From Prorocentrum cordatum (lineage: Eukaryota > Sar > Dinophyceae > Prorocentrales > Prorocentraceae), in assembly GCA_963575745.1 (NCBI GenBank), contig CAUYUJ010006502.1, positions 197,001 through 261,000 on the forward strand: 64,000 nucleotides of DNA. The letters are read 5' to 3'. The notes under the pieces were generated by a model. That model searched no databases. It was given only the letters and a program-made list of their open reading frames with translations, and was not told the DNA's origin. This document shows positions 44,088-55,930 of the stretch, in pieces. Each line of letters begins with the position of its first letter. The first letter of the stretch is position 1. Both the position numbers and the translations under genes were made by a program.

Positions 44088-46040
44088 TCAAGTATCGCTG
44101 CAATCCCATTGTCGCTGCCAATAGGGTAATTGGCCCAGTGTTGGCACCACCCGTCTGGGACAGAGTCTCTCGAGCCTCCGCTCTTGAAACGCACGGGCTG
44201 CTTTGTGGCGTATGACAGTGCCGTCTGCTCTCGCGCAGGACATCCGCAGTCTCCCTACTGTTCTTGGGTACCTGCCAATCAGAGCGCCCAGTGCAACTGT
44301 GCCGGCATCGGGCAGCGCCGCGCTGGTGAAGCCGCTGAGACCTGCCCTGACTGCGCTCCCAATATGCATCATTCGTCTGACTGCAAAGCTGTCCTTGGGA
44401 TCCAAGAAGCAGAACCTTGTCTCCGCGCGAGGGGCATGGCGTCGCAGCGCCTGCGCGCTTCGCGCGGGGGGCCTTGGTCTGACGGGAGGAAAGGCCCTAG
44501 AGCGCGCATCTCTGGCGACGGCACTCCAGAGGGCAACTTGCTCCGTCGCGACTTTTTGGAGAAGCAGTGACAATCCTGCCCTGCAATACAACGCGGGTTG
44601 TTGAGCCATGAAGGGCGATGCTTCGGGTTGCCATTAGCTCATGCGCTTGCAGTGCCGATGTTGACTCGCGAGGGTGCGCCGTCGCATGCGACGCTGTAGA
44701 GCGCGCAAGTAGGGCGCGCGCCTCTGCGATATCACCCATGGATGCGTTGCGCCCCAGATCGCGCACAACACCTGCTGGGCCAAGGCGCGCAGCGGTGTCT
44801 CTGCAGCGGGTGGGCGCACAGCTCGTCGCACCATTTCTACGCGCGCATATTATGGCCGTCGTTGAACTGTCGCGGCGCCAGAGTAAATCCCGCGTGCGAT
44901 ACCGATGTCGAGTCCATCGTCGCATCTCCAGTCGGCGCGTCGGTTGTCGTCGCCATGTCAATATTTCCCACCGGGCGCGCCCGGCCCCGCTCGTCTGCTT
45001 GCTCGAACGCCATTTGCCCGCGACGGCGCTTTGTGGGTTGGCGCGAAAACGCTTGAACAGTCGTAGTTTAGTAAATATAAAGCTGCATCCAAATTGTCCT
45101 GCTTTGTGAGTCGTGGCCACGATGGTCGCGAGTGCGCTCTATCCGCCCCGGGCCCCGGCCTCGCGTTGGATCGGCGCCCCCCTTCGACGGGCGCCCGAGT
45201 GCCGCGACGCACCCGCGCTGCGACAGGCGCGCATCATACGTTTGCCTAAGAGCCATAGCTGGCCGTCGGCTCTGTCAGCCCCGAACGCGAGAGAACGGCG
45301 CCGGCTAAGCAGAGTTGTCTGGTTGTTTCTGCACGCGGGCATTGCGCGCGCGAGCCGCCGCATAGCCGCGCGGGCCCCCGTCGCATAAGCGGGCACCCCC
45401 AGTCCTGCCCTCGCAACCATTCCCACGGCGCATTTGTCGACCAGCGAGGCAAGGCCGGCCGGCGCCCCCCCCCGTCTCCCAGGTCTGCCCCTGTCCGGCC
45501 CAGTCGTTCCGGCAACTGTCTTCCCTTCGCGAGCGATGCTCTACTGCGCGCGCTGCTGCTTCCTCCTCGTGATCTCCGGCCCCGATTGCCTTTGCCTGCG
45601 CCGTCGCGTCGGTCGGGTCGCGCAGGTCGATCGCAGGGTCATAGAAGGGGCACTTCAATTGGGATTCCCAAGGCAGGGCGCTCTCTACGCATCTTAGCTC
45701 TTTGAAAGTAGCGCAGCATCGCATCATGGCCCTCCGCTGCTTGGCGCCGTTGCTCGCTGGCAATGAGCAGGGGTGTCTCTCTTGGCCGAGCAGTGGCATT
45801 CCCTGTCTAGTAGCTGTGGTTCTAGGTCGACCACCTGAACACTGAGTCCGCCTTCGTGCGGGTCCTTCGCTAGCACTGTAGCCCATTGGTAAGCGGTCCA
45901 GTGCGTGCGCGAGGCGAAGAAGAACCGACGTTTGGGTCCTCGCCCATTGGTTCGGCATTGGATCCGCCACAAAGCTCGAGCTGGACCGCGGCCCCGAGTG
46001 GCGCCCTCAGACCTGGTCCTTGGAGGTATTCGCATGACTC
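44088..46040 (-). pseudogene. Decayed coding region, unknown product
   Basis: Short frames with protein-like composition: RRFFFASRTHWTAYQWATVL (about 45,900) followed by VQVVDLEPQLLDRECHCS; FKELRCVESALPWESQLKCP and YDPAIDLRDPTDATAQAKAI (about 45,600-45,720); GPAGVVRDLGRNASMGDIAE (about 44,720-44,790). Frame changes occur about every 200-300 bases. Function unknown. Confidence 0.3.
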
Positions 46041-46202
46041 CGCCTCCTCCTCCTCCTCCGCGCCCTCGTCCTCTGGCCCTTCTCTTCTTCTTGGCAGCCC
46101 CCTCCTGGCCTGGAACGACGAGCGCGCCCTTCTTCTGCGGCCGCCTCCTGACCGCGGCCTCCGCCCCCTCTGCGCCCTCGTCCTACGACGTAGCCTATCC
46201 TC

Positions 46203-46233
<31 letters not shown>

Positions 46234-47130
46234 TCCTCTTCCTCCTCCTCCTCTTGCCCCACCCCTCCGCCCCCTCGCCCTCCTCCCCCTCGCCCTCGTC
46301 TGTGTCTCGCCCTCCTCCGACACCTCTGGCCCCTTAAGTCCTCCGGGCCGCCTCGGGCCCCCCGCGGCGCCCGTGGGCGCCGCCGCCCCCCGGCCTCGCA
46401 GCCACGCCCCCGCAGCGCGGCCAGTCGCACCCCTGCCGCACCTCTCCTCGCCGCCGTCCTCCTCGCCTCTCGCCCCCCCCTCCTCCGCCTCGCCCCCCCC
46501 CCCCCCCCCCCCCCCTCCTCCTTCTCCTCCTCCTCCTGCGTTCTCTGGGTTCCCTCTGCGCTCCTCGGTCACCTCCTCGTGGTCTCGTCCTCGTCCTCGC
46601 CCTCGCCCTCTTCCCCCTTCGCCTCGCTGTCCTCCTCGGCGCCGCGCGCGACGGCCTGCGCCGCCGCCGCCGCGGCTAGACGGGCTGCGGTCGCCCCCGG
46701 CCGCTATTGCTGCAGCCGCTGCAGAATGGCCCGCGCGTTCCCCCCGTGGAGGGAGACGGGGCGTCGCCGGGCCATCATGTCACCCACGTCCGGCGGCCCC
46801 CCCCCCGCGCGCGTCGGCCGCGCGCGCGGCCAGCGCGGCGAAGGCGCGCCGCGCCTTCGCCCCAGCTCCCGCCGCGCGCCTCCACCACCATCGGGGTGAA
46901 GAAGACGTCGGCGCCCCGGCAGGCCTGCGCCGCGCCCTGGTGAAGCCTTTTTTACCTTTCGGGCCCGGCGTTGGCGGCGCCGGGGTCCGCGGCGGACTGC
47001 CGCCGATGCATTTTTGCATAGCCCCCCGTTCCGACGATTCCCAGATCTCTTCTACCAGTCGGGCTTTGCGGGACTTCCCGCAAGCGCCCCCGACCTCCCG
47101 CGGGACACTCGTAATCCCACGCAGCAATGT
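46040..47130. other. CTC-rich, C-run-rich stretch
   Basis: (CTC)n at 46,196-46,250, a C-run of about 18 at 46,497-46,514 and GCC-rich DNA to 46,950. It interrupts the minus-strand coding debris. Acidic/basic low-complexity frames here are not supported as genes. Confidence 0.5.
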
Positions 47131-47449
47131 CCTCACATACCCCATTCCCACGTGAGAAATATCGGGGCCCGCGAGTTGTCGGATCGCGCCATTTTCTGGA
47201 TTAGCTTGAGGCGCTGTTCCTGGAAGGCCCGGTCGCAAGGGTCGGTTTTCCGGCGTTGTGCTCCGTGTGCGCCGCGGGTCGCCTGCCTGGCTGCCTCGCA
47301 ATGTCGGTTCCGCGCTCTGTCGGCTGTCGGACAGTCCAATAGCTCCTTCACCCCCCCTCCTCGGCCCTGCCCGGCCCCTCCTCGACCCTCCTTAACGTCT
47401 CCTGCCGCCGCCGAAGCGCAGCCCTCAAGCACTGCATAGGCTGATCTTT

Positions 47450-48600
47450 GTTCAGTCGTGCCGATGGCTGGGGGCGGCCCCGCGGTGCACGGCGCGCGCG
47501 CATCTAGTGCTAGACCTATGGGCGCATGATGGCGGGGGCCCTTTGGCTGCGATGAGCTGGAGTCGTTTGCCTGACTTGCGCAATGCAAAGCAGCCCTGTG
47601 CAACGCGCGCCGCTCGCGCAGGCAGAGCAAAGTGAACCGCTCCATTCGCTCCACCTTTCGGCCCGAAGTACACGGGGCCAGCGCCCTGAATGTCGTCGCA
47701 ATCACAAAACCGCTCGTCTGGCAGAAACTCCTGCAGCGGGTGCCATTCTCATTCTCGAACATGGTGACGCGTGGTGTTAGGCAACTAGATGGCGTTCTGG
47801 AATGTTCCATCACTGGCACAGTGGAGCCCGAAAGTGGCGTTAAGATCGCCTCCTACCACTACCGTCGCACGCGCCCCCAGTCGGCCCGTGCCCCCCCCCC
47901 CCCAGCCATTCGCTCATCAGAGCACCTATATGCGATTCGTTTACATGAATAAGATGCCTCATGCTGTAGAGAGAACCACGCTACACGTTGGCAGTGCTAC
48001 TTTGAAACCCCAGACCCTTCCCTGCAAGACCACGGGAGGGCTGTATATCTCTCGGTGGCTCGAGTGGGGGTGTCCTTTATCTTTGAAAATAAACAGCCGA
48101 CGAGTCTGCGCGACGAAGCACCCTTTCTCCGCACCCTTACGCAGACACCGCCGGCGAGGTAGCTGGACGCACCGCGCGGGCTCGCGAGTCGTAGTCTCCG
48201 CAACCCCACGCGCGAATAGAACGCCCCACGTTTAAATGTTCGCACTGATGTCCGATAGACGCTCTACCGTGCAAGCAGAGAGCGGGTTGAAGATGGAATG
48301 CCCGTGCGCGAACTGCGATGCGCGAGCGCGGGGGCCGCCCCCACCCCGTCTGGCCGAGACGATAAGGAAATGCGCAAACAGAGGTACAATAAATAAGCAT
48401 GCGAATCGCGGCCGGGCAAGCTCCTGAATCCCTCGCGGCGGCTCGGGGAGGAGGAGGGCGAGGACGGGGGGGGGGGGGGAGGCGGAGGAGGAGGAGGGGG
48501 AGGTGGGGGAGGCGGAGGAGGCGGGGCAGAGGGGGGGGGGGGCATGGGCACCCCGAGAAAAGGAGAGGGCAAGCGGACACTTGCACGAACGAGAAGAGGG
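47450..48600 (-). pseudogene. EEP endonuclease fragment of a third LINE
   Basis: The minus strand holds AGGVCVRVRRKGASSRR (about 48,140), VVVGGDLNATFGLHCASDG (about 47,810-47,860) and, further on, FALPARAARVAQGCFALRK followed by GPRHHAPIGLAL (about 47,530). G-G-D-L-N and the D-H-A-P position are EEP signatures; here the Asp of D-H is His. The frame changes several times, including at a C-run near 47,895. No RT motif is found downstream, so this copy lost it or was broken up. Confidence 0.6.
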
Positions 48601-48733
48601 CAAAGAGTTAGTCTCAGCCGCCGCGCTCTGGCCTAGCTCCTCAACGCGTATAGTAATGCGAGGGCAGCGCGGCGCGAGGCGACCAGGTCTGCTTGCGAGG
48701 CAGCCGCCGCGCGCGCTGGCAGTGGATTTCATC

Positions 48734-51377
48734 TCATTGTAAATGTGGAATGACAGAACGACCCTTGAGACCGTAGGCGGTGGAGCCATAGGGCTGGATG
48801 GGGTCAGCTGCACGCGCTGCGGCAGGGCCCAGCCCCCATGCCGCCAGCGTTGATCGGGGGAGGGGGGGAGGGGGGGGGGTCGGGGTGCCAGGGGGGTCTC
48901 GAAATGGCGGGGCAGGAAAGGTAGTGCGGGAATGAATCAGGCGCGCGCGCGTCCGAAATCGCGCGCGCTGCTGTAGGATGCGCATTCTAGCCGCGGTCGT
49001 CCAACCACCGCTGAGGGACCTGAATGTGGCCCAGCGCCAGCTCGGGCGCAATTGCTTGAGAGCGTCGGTCGGTGCCCTCCAGCGCTTCTGTAGCTCTCCA
49101 GGTACCGGGTGCGCCTGAAGGCCCCAGGCAAGGAGGCGCTTGGCAAGCGTGACCGCGACAGGAGACTTGAAAGACTGGTCGCGAAACTGGACTGAATAGA
49201 TGCGCTGGAACTTGGCACTTCGGGGCGGGCTCGCTGCGGCCGCATCTCTTTGCTCATTGTGGGCAGCGCGGGCAGCAGCGGCAGCAATGGGCTGGCTTGG
49301 GAACGGCAACTGAGCTACACGTTGCATGAGAGAGCGGTAGCATTGCACAGTGGCTGTCTGGGAAGACCAAAATTGCGGGGACCAGGCGCCAGCCTGCCAG
49401 CGGGGAGCGATATGTGGCGTCGTTTCTTCTCGCGACGATTCAGCTAGGCGATCAGCGATGGTCTCCCAGGGGCCTTGAGGCGTCGCTGCCGCAGACCGCG
49501 CGGCAGTGGCAACACCTCGGATTTGAAGGGATTGAACGACAGGTGGCGGGCGCCAGCTCGCCGCGGCGATCAGGTCAACCCTGCGACAGAAGTTCGGTGG
49601 CGCGCTAAGCATTCCGTTGAAAATATACAGTTCTCGGCGAGCGATGGAGGACCCAAGGGGGGATAACTGCGACACATAGCTCAGGAAAGGCATCGCGGCT
49701 GCGTCGTGCAAGCGAACCGTTGGGCCGCTGCCGCTCTGCGCAAGCTGAAGAAAATTACTCCGCTGCCGCCATTTTTGCCCGGGGGCGAGCCGCCGGCAGG
49801 CCAGCGAGGCCTCAGGGCCGAGAGAAGTACCCAGGTATTTGGATCGCCCTGCGACCGAGAAGCCATCCCGCGGAGGCCAGGGCACGGCCAGGAGCGCTCT
49901 CGCCTCGGCAGACCAAAGAGGGGCGATTCAGCACTTGCGAGGCTTCAGAGAGGGAAGCGCGAGCTCCTCTGCAGCGGCAGACGGGGCGGTCACTCGGCGC
50001 AACGCGTCGGGCGAGCACGTCAGCAGGCCAATGCCGCCAGCGCACGCGCACGCGTAGCCGGCGCGCAGGATCGGACAGCCGTCCAGGTCTTCCACACACG
50101 GCGCAACATGATGGATGATTGGGTCTCTGACATCGCCCGCGCAGAGCCCGACGCGGGGCAGCCTTGCGCCACTCCAGAGCCGATCGCGAAAATGTCGCGG
50201 CGCACGCCGTCGGTCTCAATGTAGCTGGCGGGCGCAAAGCACATGGCTTGGACGAGGTTGAGGATGCCCTGCGGGGGGCCGAAGTGCTCGAGCGCGATGA
50301 AGCGCCAGCCCCGCCCCATCGACGGGGAGGTAGCCGAGAAGTCAAAGCTGGCAAAGACGGGTTTGGTTACAAGAGCTTCTAGTAGCCATCCAGCAAGGCG
50401 CATCTCAGCGTCGAGGCGGGCGACGCGCTCGGTGAAGTTGCGGCCCTGGACGAAACCCTGCTGGGCGGAGCGCGCGCGCTCTGCCGCGGCGCCCTTGAGC
50501 ATGTTATTCGCGGCGCCAGCGATAGCTTCGATGTCCGCGTTCTCGAGCGAGAAAGGGCGCGCGTCCTCGGGCGCCCCGTCGGCGGCGAGCTCGCCCCGCG
50601 CATTATCACCCTGCGGCGGGAAGGCGAAGTCGGAGTCATTCAGATTGCACACGCAGTGCTGGCCCGAGCAGAGGAAGAAAGATAAGTCCTCGAGCAAATC
50701 GAGCGACGCGTCGCGCGCGAGCCGAGGAGAGCGCGGCAGGGAGTCAGGTCATGGAGCCGAGGGGGGAAGCCCTGCGCAGGAAGGCTTTGATCTGCGGCTT
50801 GGCCGGCGCCCCGATGTCGAAGATGTCGCCTTTTTTCGGCGCGCGCGCGTGGATGTAGTCGGCGACCTCGGGGGCGCCGGCGCGCTTCGCCTCGAAGATG
50901 GGTTGCAAATGCGTGCGAAGAGCAGCAACAATGGGACCGCTCTCCCTGGCAGTCTGAGGCCCATCAGGGCCTGAGATCTTGATGCCCTGGATGACGAGGC
51001 TATTCCAGGGGGCCCAAAGAAGGGCGCGACGTTGGGCGGGCCGCGCGACGGATCGAAGCTCCCCGCGTGGCACTGCTCCTCCGTGCCCCTGGGGTTGCTG
51101 AGCTGCCTGCTGGGCAAGAGTGCCTGGCCTCGAAGTTTCGGCGCAGCTGCGCGGCCTGGGCGGCTATGGCGATGGGGTCGCGGAGCGCGATGGCGCCGTT
51201 GTCGATCGGGAGGTAAGTGGTGCCCAGAGCGGCGGCGATGGCGACGCGGCGAGGGAGATGAAGGTCTTGCCGCCATATGGCTCTGGATATGGAGCGGGCA
51301 GCGAGGGCGCCCCCAGCAAGAAGGCCCGTCTTGTTAGCGTCACTGGTGGTCTTCCGAACCAAATCATCACGTGTCAA
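48734..51377 (-). pseudogene. LINE reverse transcriptase and C-terminus (second element)
   Basis: The linker frame (51,377-51,000) leads to LVIQGIKISGPDG, then QGFVQGRNFTERVARL near 50,440, motif A VFASFDFSATSPSM near 50,345, motif B GSGVAQGCPASGS near 50,160, motif C ACAGGIGLLTCS near 50,035 and SKYLGTSLGP near 49,835. Motif C should read A-D-D-I-G; both Asp codons are Gly (GGC GGC), so the enzyme would be dead. The last frame (49,885-48,734) is a long uninterrupted 383-codon C-terminal segment. Confidence 0.75.
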
Positions 51378-52345
51378 CTACGCAGCCTCAGCCATGATCC
51401 TTTTATGCGTGCGCCATCTGCTGTCTATGGAGACGTGGTCGGTCTTCGTGGCGTCAAGCAGCTGCTGAAAATTGACGGAGTAGTTCGGGTGGCGGATAAT
51501 CGACGGGTGGATGGCAAGGTCGATGAGCGGGGTGCGTGGTTTGATCCCGATGGAGAAGGTGAGGATCGCGTGGTCGCAGGGGCGGTCGTCCGAAAGTCGT
51601 GTCGCATCATAAGCGACGTTCGCGTTGATGGTGGGCTCGGTCGTGGCGTGAGAAGGGATGCTGATGAAGATGCGGCCGATGGTGGAGGCAGTGTAGTCCG
51701 AGCGGTTGAAGCGCGACGGAAGATCGGTCTCGATCTCGAGCATCGAACCAACAAGAGCCCTCCAGAACGGCTGCTCTTGGCGCATGCTGCTATCGAGGCC
51801 GAGGCGCGCCTCCTGCGGTTGTGGTTGGAAGAAGCTCTGTGGTGGGCGGCTGGCAACATTGAAGTCGACGGTCGCAATGACTGCGCGTGTTCGCCTCCAC
51901 CCGCATACGCTTAAGCTCCCATGCCTGCTGGATATTGCGGCGGCCCTCGAACGCGATATCGTGGTTGTGGACACGCATGGTCACCATGGTGGTTTGCGTG
52001 ATGGCGTGCGTAATCGTGAGCTGCTGGACGCGTCCCGAAGAGCGGAACTGATGCGGCTGGAGCTGTTCCGGCTCCATCGGCGAGAGCCACGGAACAAGCG
52101 TGGCGACTCCTCCTGTGGTGTCGTCGCCGTCGGCGCTGGGGAACGCCGGAAAGTAGACCTTGTAGGGGTACGGCTGCGTGTCGACCCAGGTGCGGAGCAC
52201 AGCTTCAGAGCCATGGACCTCCTGGGGCGTGATCACGCACTTACGTTTCATGAACTTATTGAGAGCAGATTGTTGGCGACGGCGGCGCCTGCCCTTGTAG
52301 CACATGAGAGCTCGAGCGTTACAGCAGCCGCAGCGGGAGCAGCGG
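51378..52345 (-). pseudogene. LINE EEP endonuclease (second element)
   Basis: Motifs in order: NARALMC, CVITPQEVHGSE near 52,230, TGGVATLVPW near 52,110, VIATVDFNVAS near 51,870 (the family's G-D-F-N with Gly changed to Val), and RPCDHAILTFSIG near 51,570. Between them MLEIETDLPSRFNRSDYTAS matches the substrate-contact loop region of LINE EEP domains. One frame change lies near 51,960. Confidence 0.7.
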
Positions 52346-53960
52346 CCGCCGCAGCGGGACCAGAGGCAGGGGCGGGCGAGGATGAGGCGAATGGGCCACC
52401 TGGGAGGAAAAGCGGCAGCACCAGGCAGGAAGGCGAGGAGTGGGGGAGGCGGGAAGAGGATGACGAGGAGGTAGGATAGGGGGGAGAAAAGGATTGGGAG
52501 GAAGAGAAAGGGGAGGAGAACGAAGAAAGATGAGAGAGGGGGGGGCACGCTCTCCCATTATTTGTCCCTTAGCTCCCTCCTCCCTGTCCTCCCCGCGTCC
52601 CTTCCCGTTCCCCCTACCACTCGCTATCTGGCCCTTCCAATCTCCCCAACACCCATTCCCAACCCCCATCTCTTTCCCACTCCACTTCACCTCCATCCCC
52701 TTCCCCTTCCTTCCCCTCCCACCCTCCCGCTTTCCTTCCCCCTTCCCCCCCGCTTCCTCACCGTGACTATCTCCATCCTGATTCCAGCCTCTCCCTCTCT
52801 CTCTCTCTCTCTCGTTCCCTCTTCTCCTAATCCCATCCGTCCTCCTCGCACCTCCTCCCTCCCCCCTCCCCTCCATCTGCCCTCCTGTCCCACACTTCCG
52901 GGGAGCTCCTCGATCGTCTCGATGACTCCGAACATGCCCCGCTTCCTCCGAGCGAAGTCGATAACGCGATACATCCTGGCACGGGCAGAGGCAATATGAT
53001 CCCTTGGGATGCTAGCCTCGAGGAATCGGCAGGATATGGATGTGTTGAAGGTACACAAAAAAACACTCGCGCACGCTTAATCGTCCTTCCCATCCTCGTT
53101 ATCATACTCCTCCTCCTGCTTCTTCTCATCCTCCTTCTTGTCCTCCTTCTCCTCCTTCACCTCCCCTCCCTCCATCCATCCATCGTCGTCGTTCCTCCTC
53201 TTTCTTCTCCTACTCCTCCTTCTCCCCTTCGTGATCATAACTGTTAATCGCATTACACGGTTGAGCATCATAATACTTTTCCCGCAAACACCGAATTCAC
53301 TAGCTCGCCTGAAGAGCATATCGAGAATTGTCTGCCCAAGATATGAATTCGCCGGAAAACGTATCGCACCCGTGCAGGTGAGCGAGCTGGAAGATACAGA
53401 ACGGCCCAACCGGTCAATCCACAAAAACCAACACGTCATGATATTTGACGCGGGAGGGGGGGGAAAGGAAGCGTGCGGAGCAGGAAAGGGGAAAGGGATA
53501 ACGAATCAAAAAGTTGTGAATGCCACCCCCCATGATCTGGACGACCAATCATAGAAACGGGCATCACTCAACAGCAACAAGGAGCCGCAACACAGTACAG
53601 AACACCGAATTCCAGACATGGGACATAACTCACAAAACCAGAACCGAAGCGCCGGGTAGGCCCGTGAGCACGGACGGCACTAAATCTGGGTGCGAAGCAC
53701 GCGTCAGTCAAGATGAAACATAATCCGCCGGCCCCCTTGTGGGGCCACCAGGCTGCAGGATGAAGGTTCGCAGTTTCCTGTGCCAGTTGCAGCTTCCAGT
53801 TTCCACTGTTACAGTTCTGCTTCTTGTTGCTTACTGTTACAGTTCTGCTTCTTGCTGCTTACTGTTCCTTGTTGATGGACCGCGCGAGGGGGGAGGCCCA
53901 AAACGAGCATTTTACCACGCCCTGAGCGTATGCTCTGAATTGCTGGGGCGGGTAAAAATT
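52346..53960. other. Pyrimidine-rich stretch with faint coding segments
   Basis: CCCTTCC/CTC-rich DNA at 52,560-52,830 and 53,095-53,225. Two short minus-strand segments read like protein: ASIPRDHIASARARMYRVID (about 52,960-53,020) and FPANSYLGQTILDMLFRRAS (about 53,290-53,360). They could be exons of one gene, but no splice pattern or family confirms it. Confidence 0.3.
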
Positions 53961-53961
53961 T

Positions 53962-54850
53962 ACACCCCTCACGCAGATCGGCAGGGTCAGGGTACAAAAA
54001 CCAAGAGGATTTGCCAGATGTCTAAAATTCTCTGGCACCCCTCACGGAGATCGGCGGGGTCAGGGTCCAAAAACACATGGGATTTGCCACATGTTTCAAA
54101 TTTGCTGGCACCCTTCACGCAGATCGGCGGGGTCAGAGTCAAAAACATTGGGATTTGCCACATGAAATTCGGTGGCACCTCTCACGCAGATCGGCAACAC
54201 ATGGGATTTGCCACATTCACATTCGGTGGAACACGCAGATCGGCGGGGTCAGGATGCAAAAACACAAAAGGATTTGCAACATTTCTGAAATTCGGTACCA
54301 CCCCTCACGCAAATCAGCGGGGTCAGGTCCAAAAACACATGGGATTTGCCACATGTCTACAATTCGGTGGCACCCCTCACGCAAATCGGCGGGGTCAGGG
54401 TCCAAAAACATATGGGATTTGCCACATTCCTGACATTCGGTGGAACTGCTCACGCAGATCGGCGGGGTCAGGATGCAAAAACACAAAAGGATTTGCAACA
54501 TTTCTGAAATTCGGTACCACCCCTCACGCAAATCAGCGGGGTCAGGTCCAAAAACACATGGGATTTGCCACATGTCTACAATTCGGTGGCACCCCTCACG
54601 CAAATCGGCGGGGTCAGGGTCCAAAAACATATGGGATTTGCCACATGTCTACAATTCGGCGGCACCCCTCACGCAGATCGGCAGGGTCAGGGTCCAAAAA
54701 CACAGGGGATTTGCCACATCTCTGAAATTCGGCGGCACCCCTCACGCAGATCCGTAGGGTCAAGGTCCAAAAACAGAAGGGATTTGCCACATTTCTGAAA
54801 TCCGGTGGCATCCGTGACGCAGATCCGGAGGGTCAAGGTCGAAAGACAAA
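53962..54850. repeat. 72-bp satellite with higher-order structure
   Basis: About 12 units with the cores CACCCCTCACGCAGATCGGC, GGGGTCAGGGTCCAAAAAC and GGGATTTGCCACATGTCT. A three-unit block (about 216 bp, 54,235-54,450) is repeated almost exactly at 54,451-54,666. Unit length divisible by three leaves an uninterrupted 24-residue periodic frame on the minus strand, not taken as a gene. Confidence 0.92.
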
Positions 54851-55013
54851 CAGGTCCCGACACTGCTTCACGGCGGCGCCCAGACCTCATGATTTAGCTT
54901 TTGCATCTCCCATTATCCGAGACAGGGGGCCGGCGGCATGGGGCGAAGCCCTGACGGATAACAAGGTAAGAGTCAAGTAATAGTCACGGATGCTCATCAG
55001 ACATGCCATCATA

Positions 55014-55015
<2 letters not shown>

Positions 55016-55076
<61 letters not shown>

Positions 55077-55930
55077 TCACAATAGCATCACCATCACCAT
55101 CATCACCATCATCAGCATCATCAGCAGCAGCATCATCATTATCATCGCCACCATCCTCCTCATCCGCCTCATCATCATCAGCAGCATCATCATCGTCATC
55201 ATCAGGGGTATCATCATGATCATCATCATCATCATCAACATCAGCATCATCATCACCACCACGACCATCACCATCATCATCATCAGCAGCAGCATCATAC
55301 TTATAATCATCATACTTGCCATCATCGGTATCATCATTACCATCATCACTAGCATCATCATCGTCATCAGCATCATCATCAGCAGCAGCATCATCATCAT
55401 TATCATCAACATCATCACGCCAGTGTCATCGTCATCTTCATCGTCATCGACATCGTCATCATCAAAAGCACCATTAGCGTCACCATCACCATGATCATCA
55501 TCATAAGCATCATCATCACCATCAGCATCAGCATCATCAACGTGATCATAATCGAAAAGATTATCCTCATCGTCAAGATCATCATCATCATCAGAGGCAT
55601 CATCGTCAGCATCATGATCATCAGCGTCATCATCATCCTCATCATCAGCAGCATCAACACCATCATCATCAGCAGCACCATCAGCAGCACCATCAGCAGC
55701 ACCATCATCATCCTCGTCCTCCTCCTCATCATCGTCATCATCAACATCATCACCATCCTACTCATCAGCGCCGTCCTCCTCATCATCATAATCGTCATCA
55801 TCGTCATCATCAGTATCAGTACGATTATCATCATCATAAGTATCATAAACTGCATCATCACCACCTCCACCACCACAATCATCATCGCCGTCCTCTTTCT
55901 CATCCTCAGCAATATCATCATCATTATCGT
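55016..55930. repeat. ~0.9-kb ATC trinucleotide array
   Basis: Pure (ATC)n for about 60 bp, then ATC interspersed with ACC, AGC, GTC and ATA triplets to 55,930. Ile- or Met-rich frames across it are artefacts. Confidence 0.95.

Larger units (their letters stand above)
48734..52345 (-). mobile_element. Second EEP-RT LINE relic, 5'-truncated
   Basis: Reads right to left. The EEP domain starts abruptly at CNARALMCYKG (52,325), where other LINEs have W-N-A-R-A-L, so the 5' end is missing. EEP, RT and the C-terminal region follow in order, ending at TAA near 48,734. It differs in motif wording from the 36-41 kb LINE, so it is another lineage. Confidence 0.75.

Noticed and set aside
49755-49785. 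Spliced-leader-like CCGCCATTTTTGCCC
   Set aside because: About 14 of 21 positions agree, and the sequence lies inside the coding region of the second LINE, where it encodes ordinary residues.
54217-54630. 137-codon minus-strand ORF with 24-residue repeats
   Set aside because: It is the in-phase translation of the 72-bp satellite; nothing else supports a protein.
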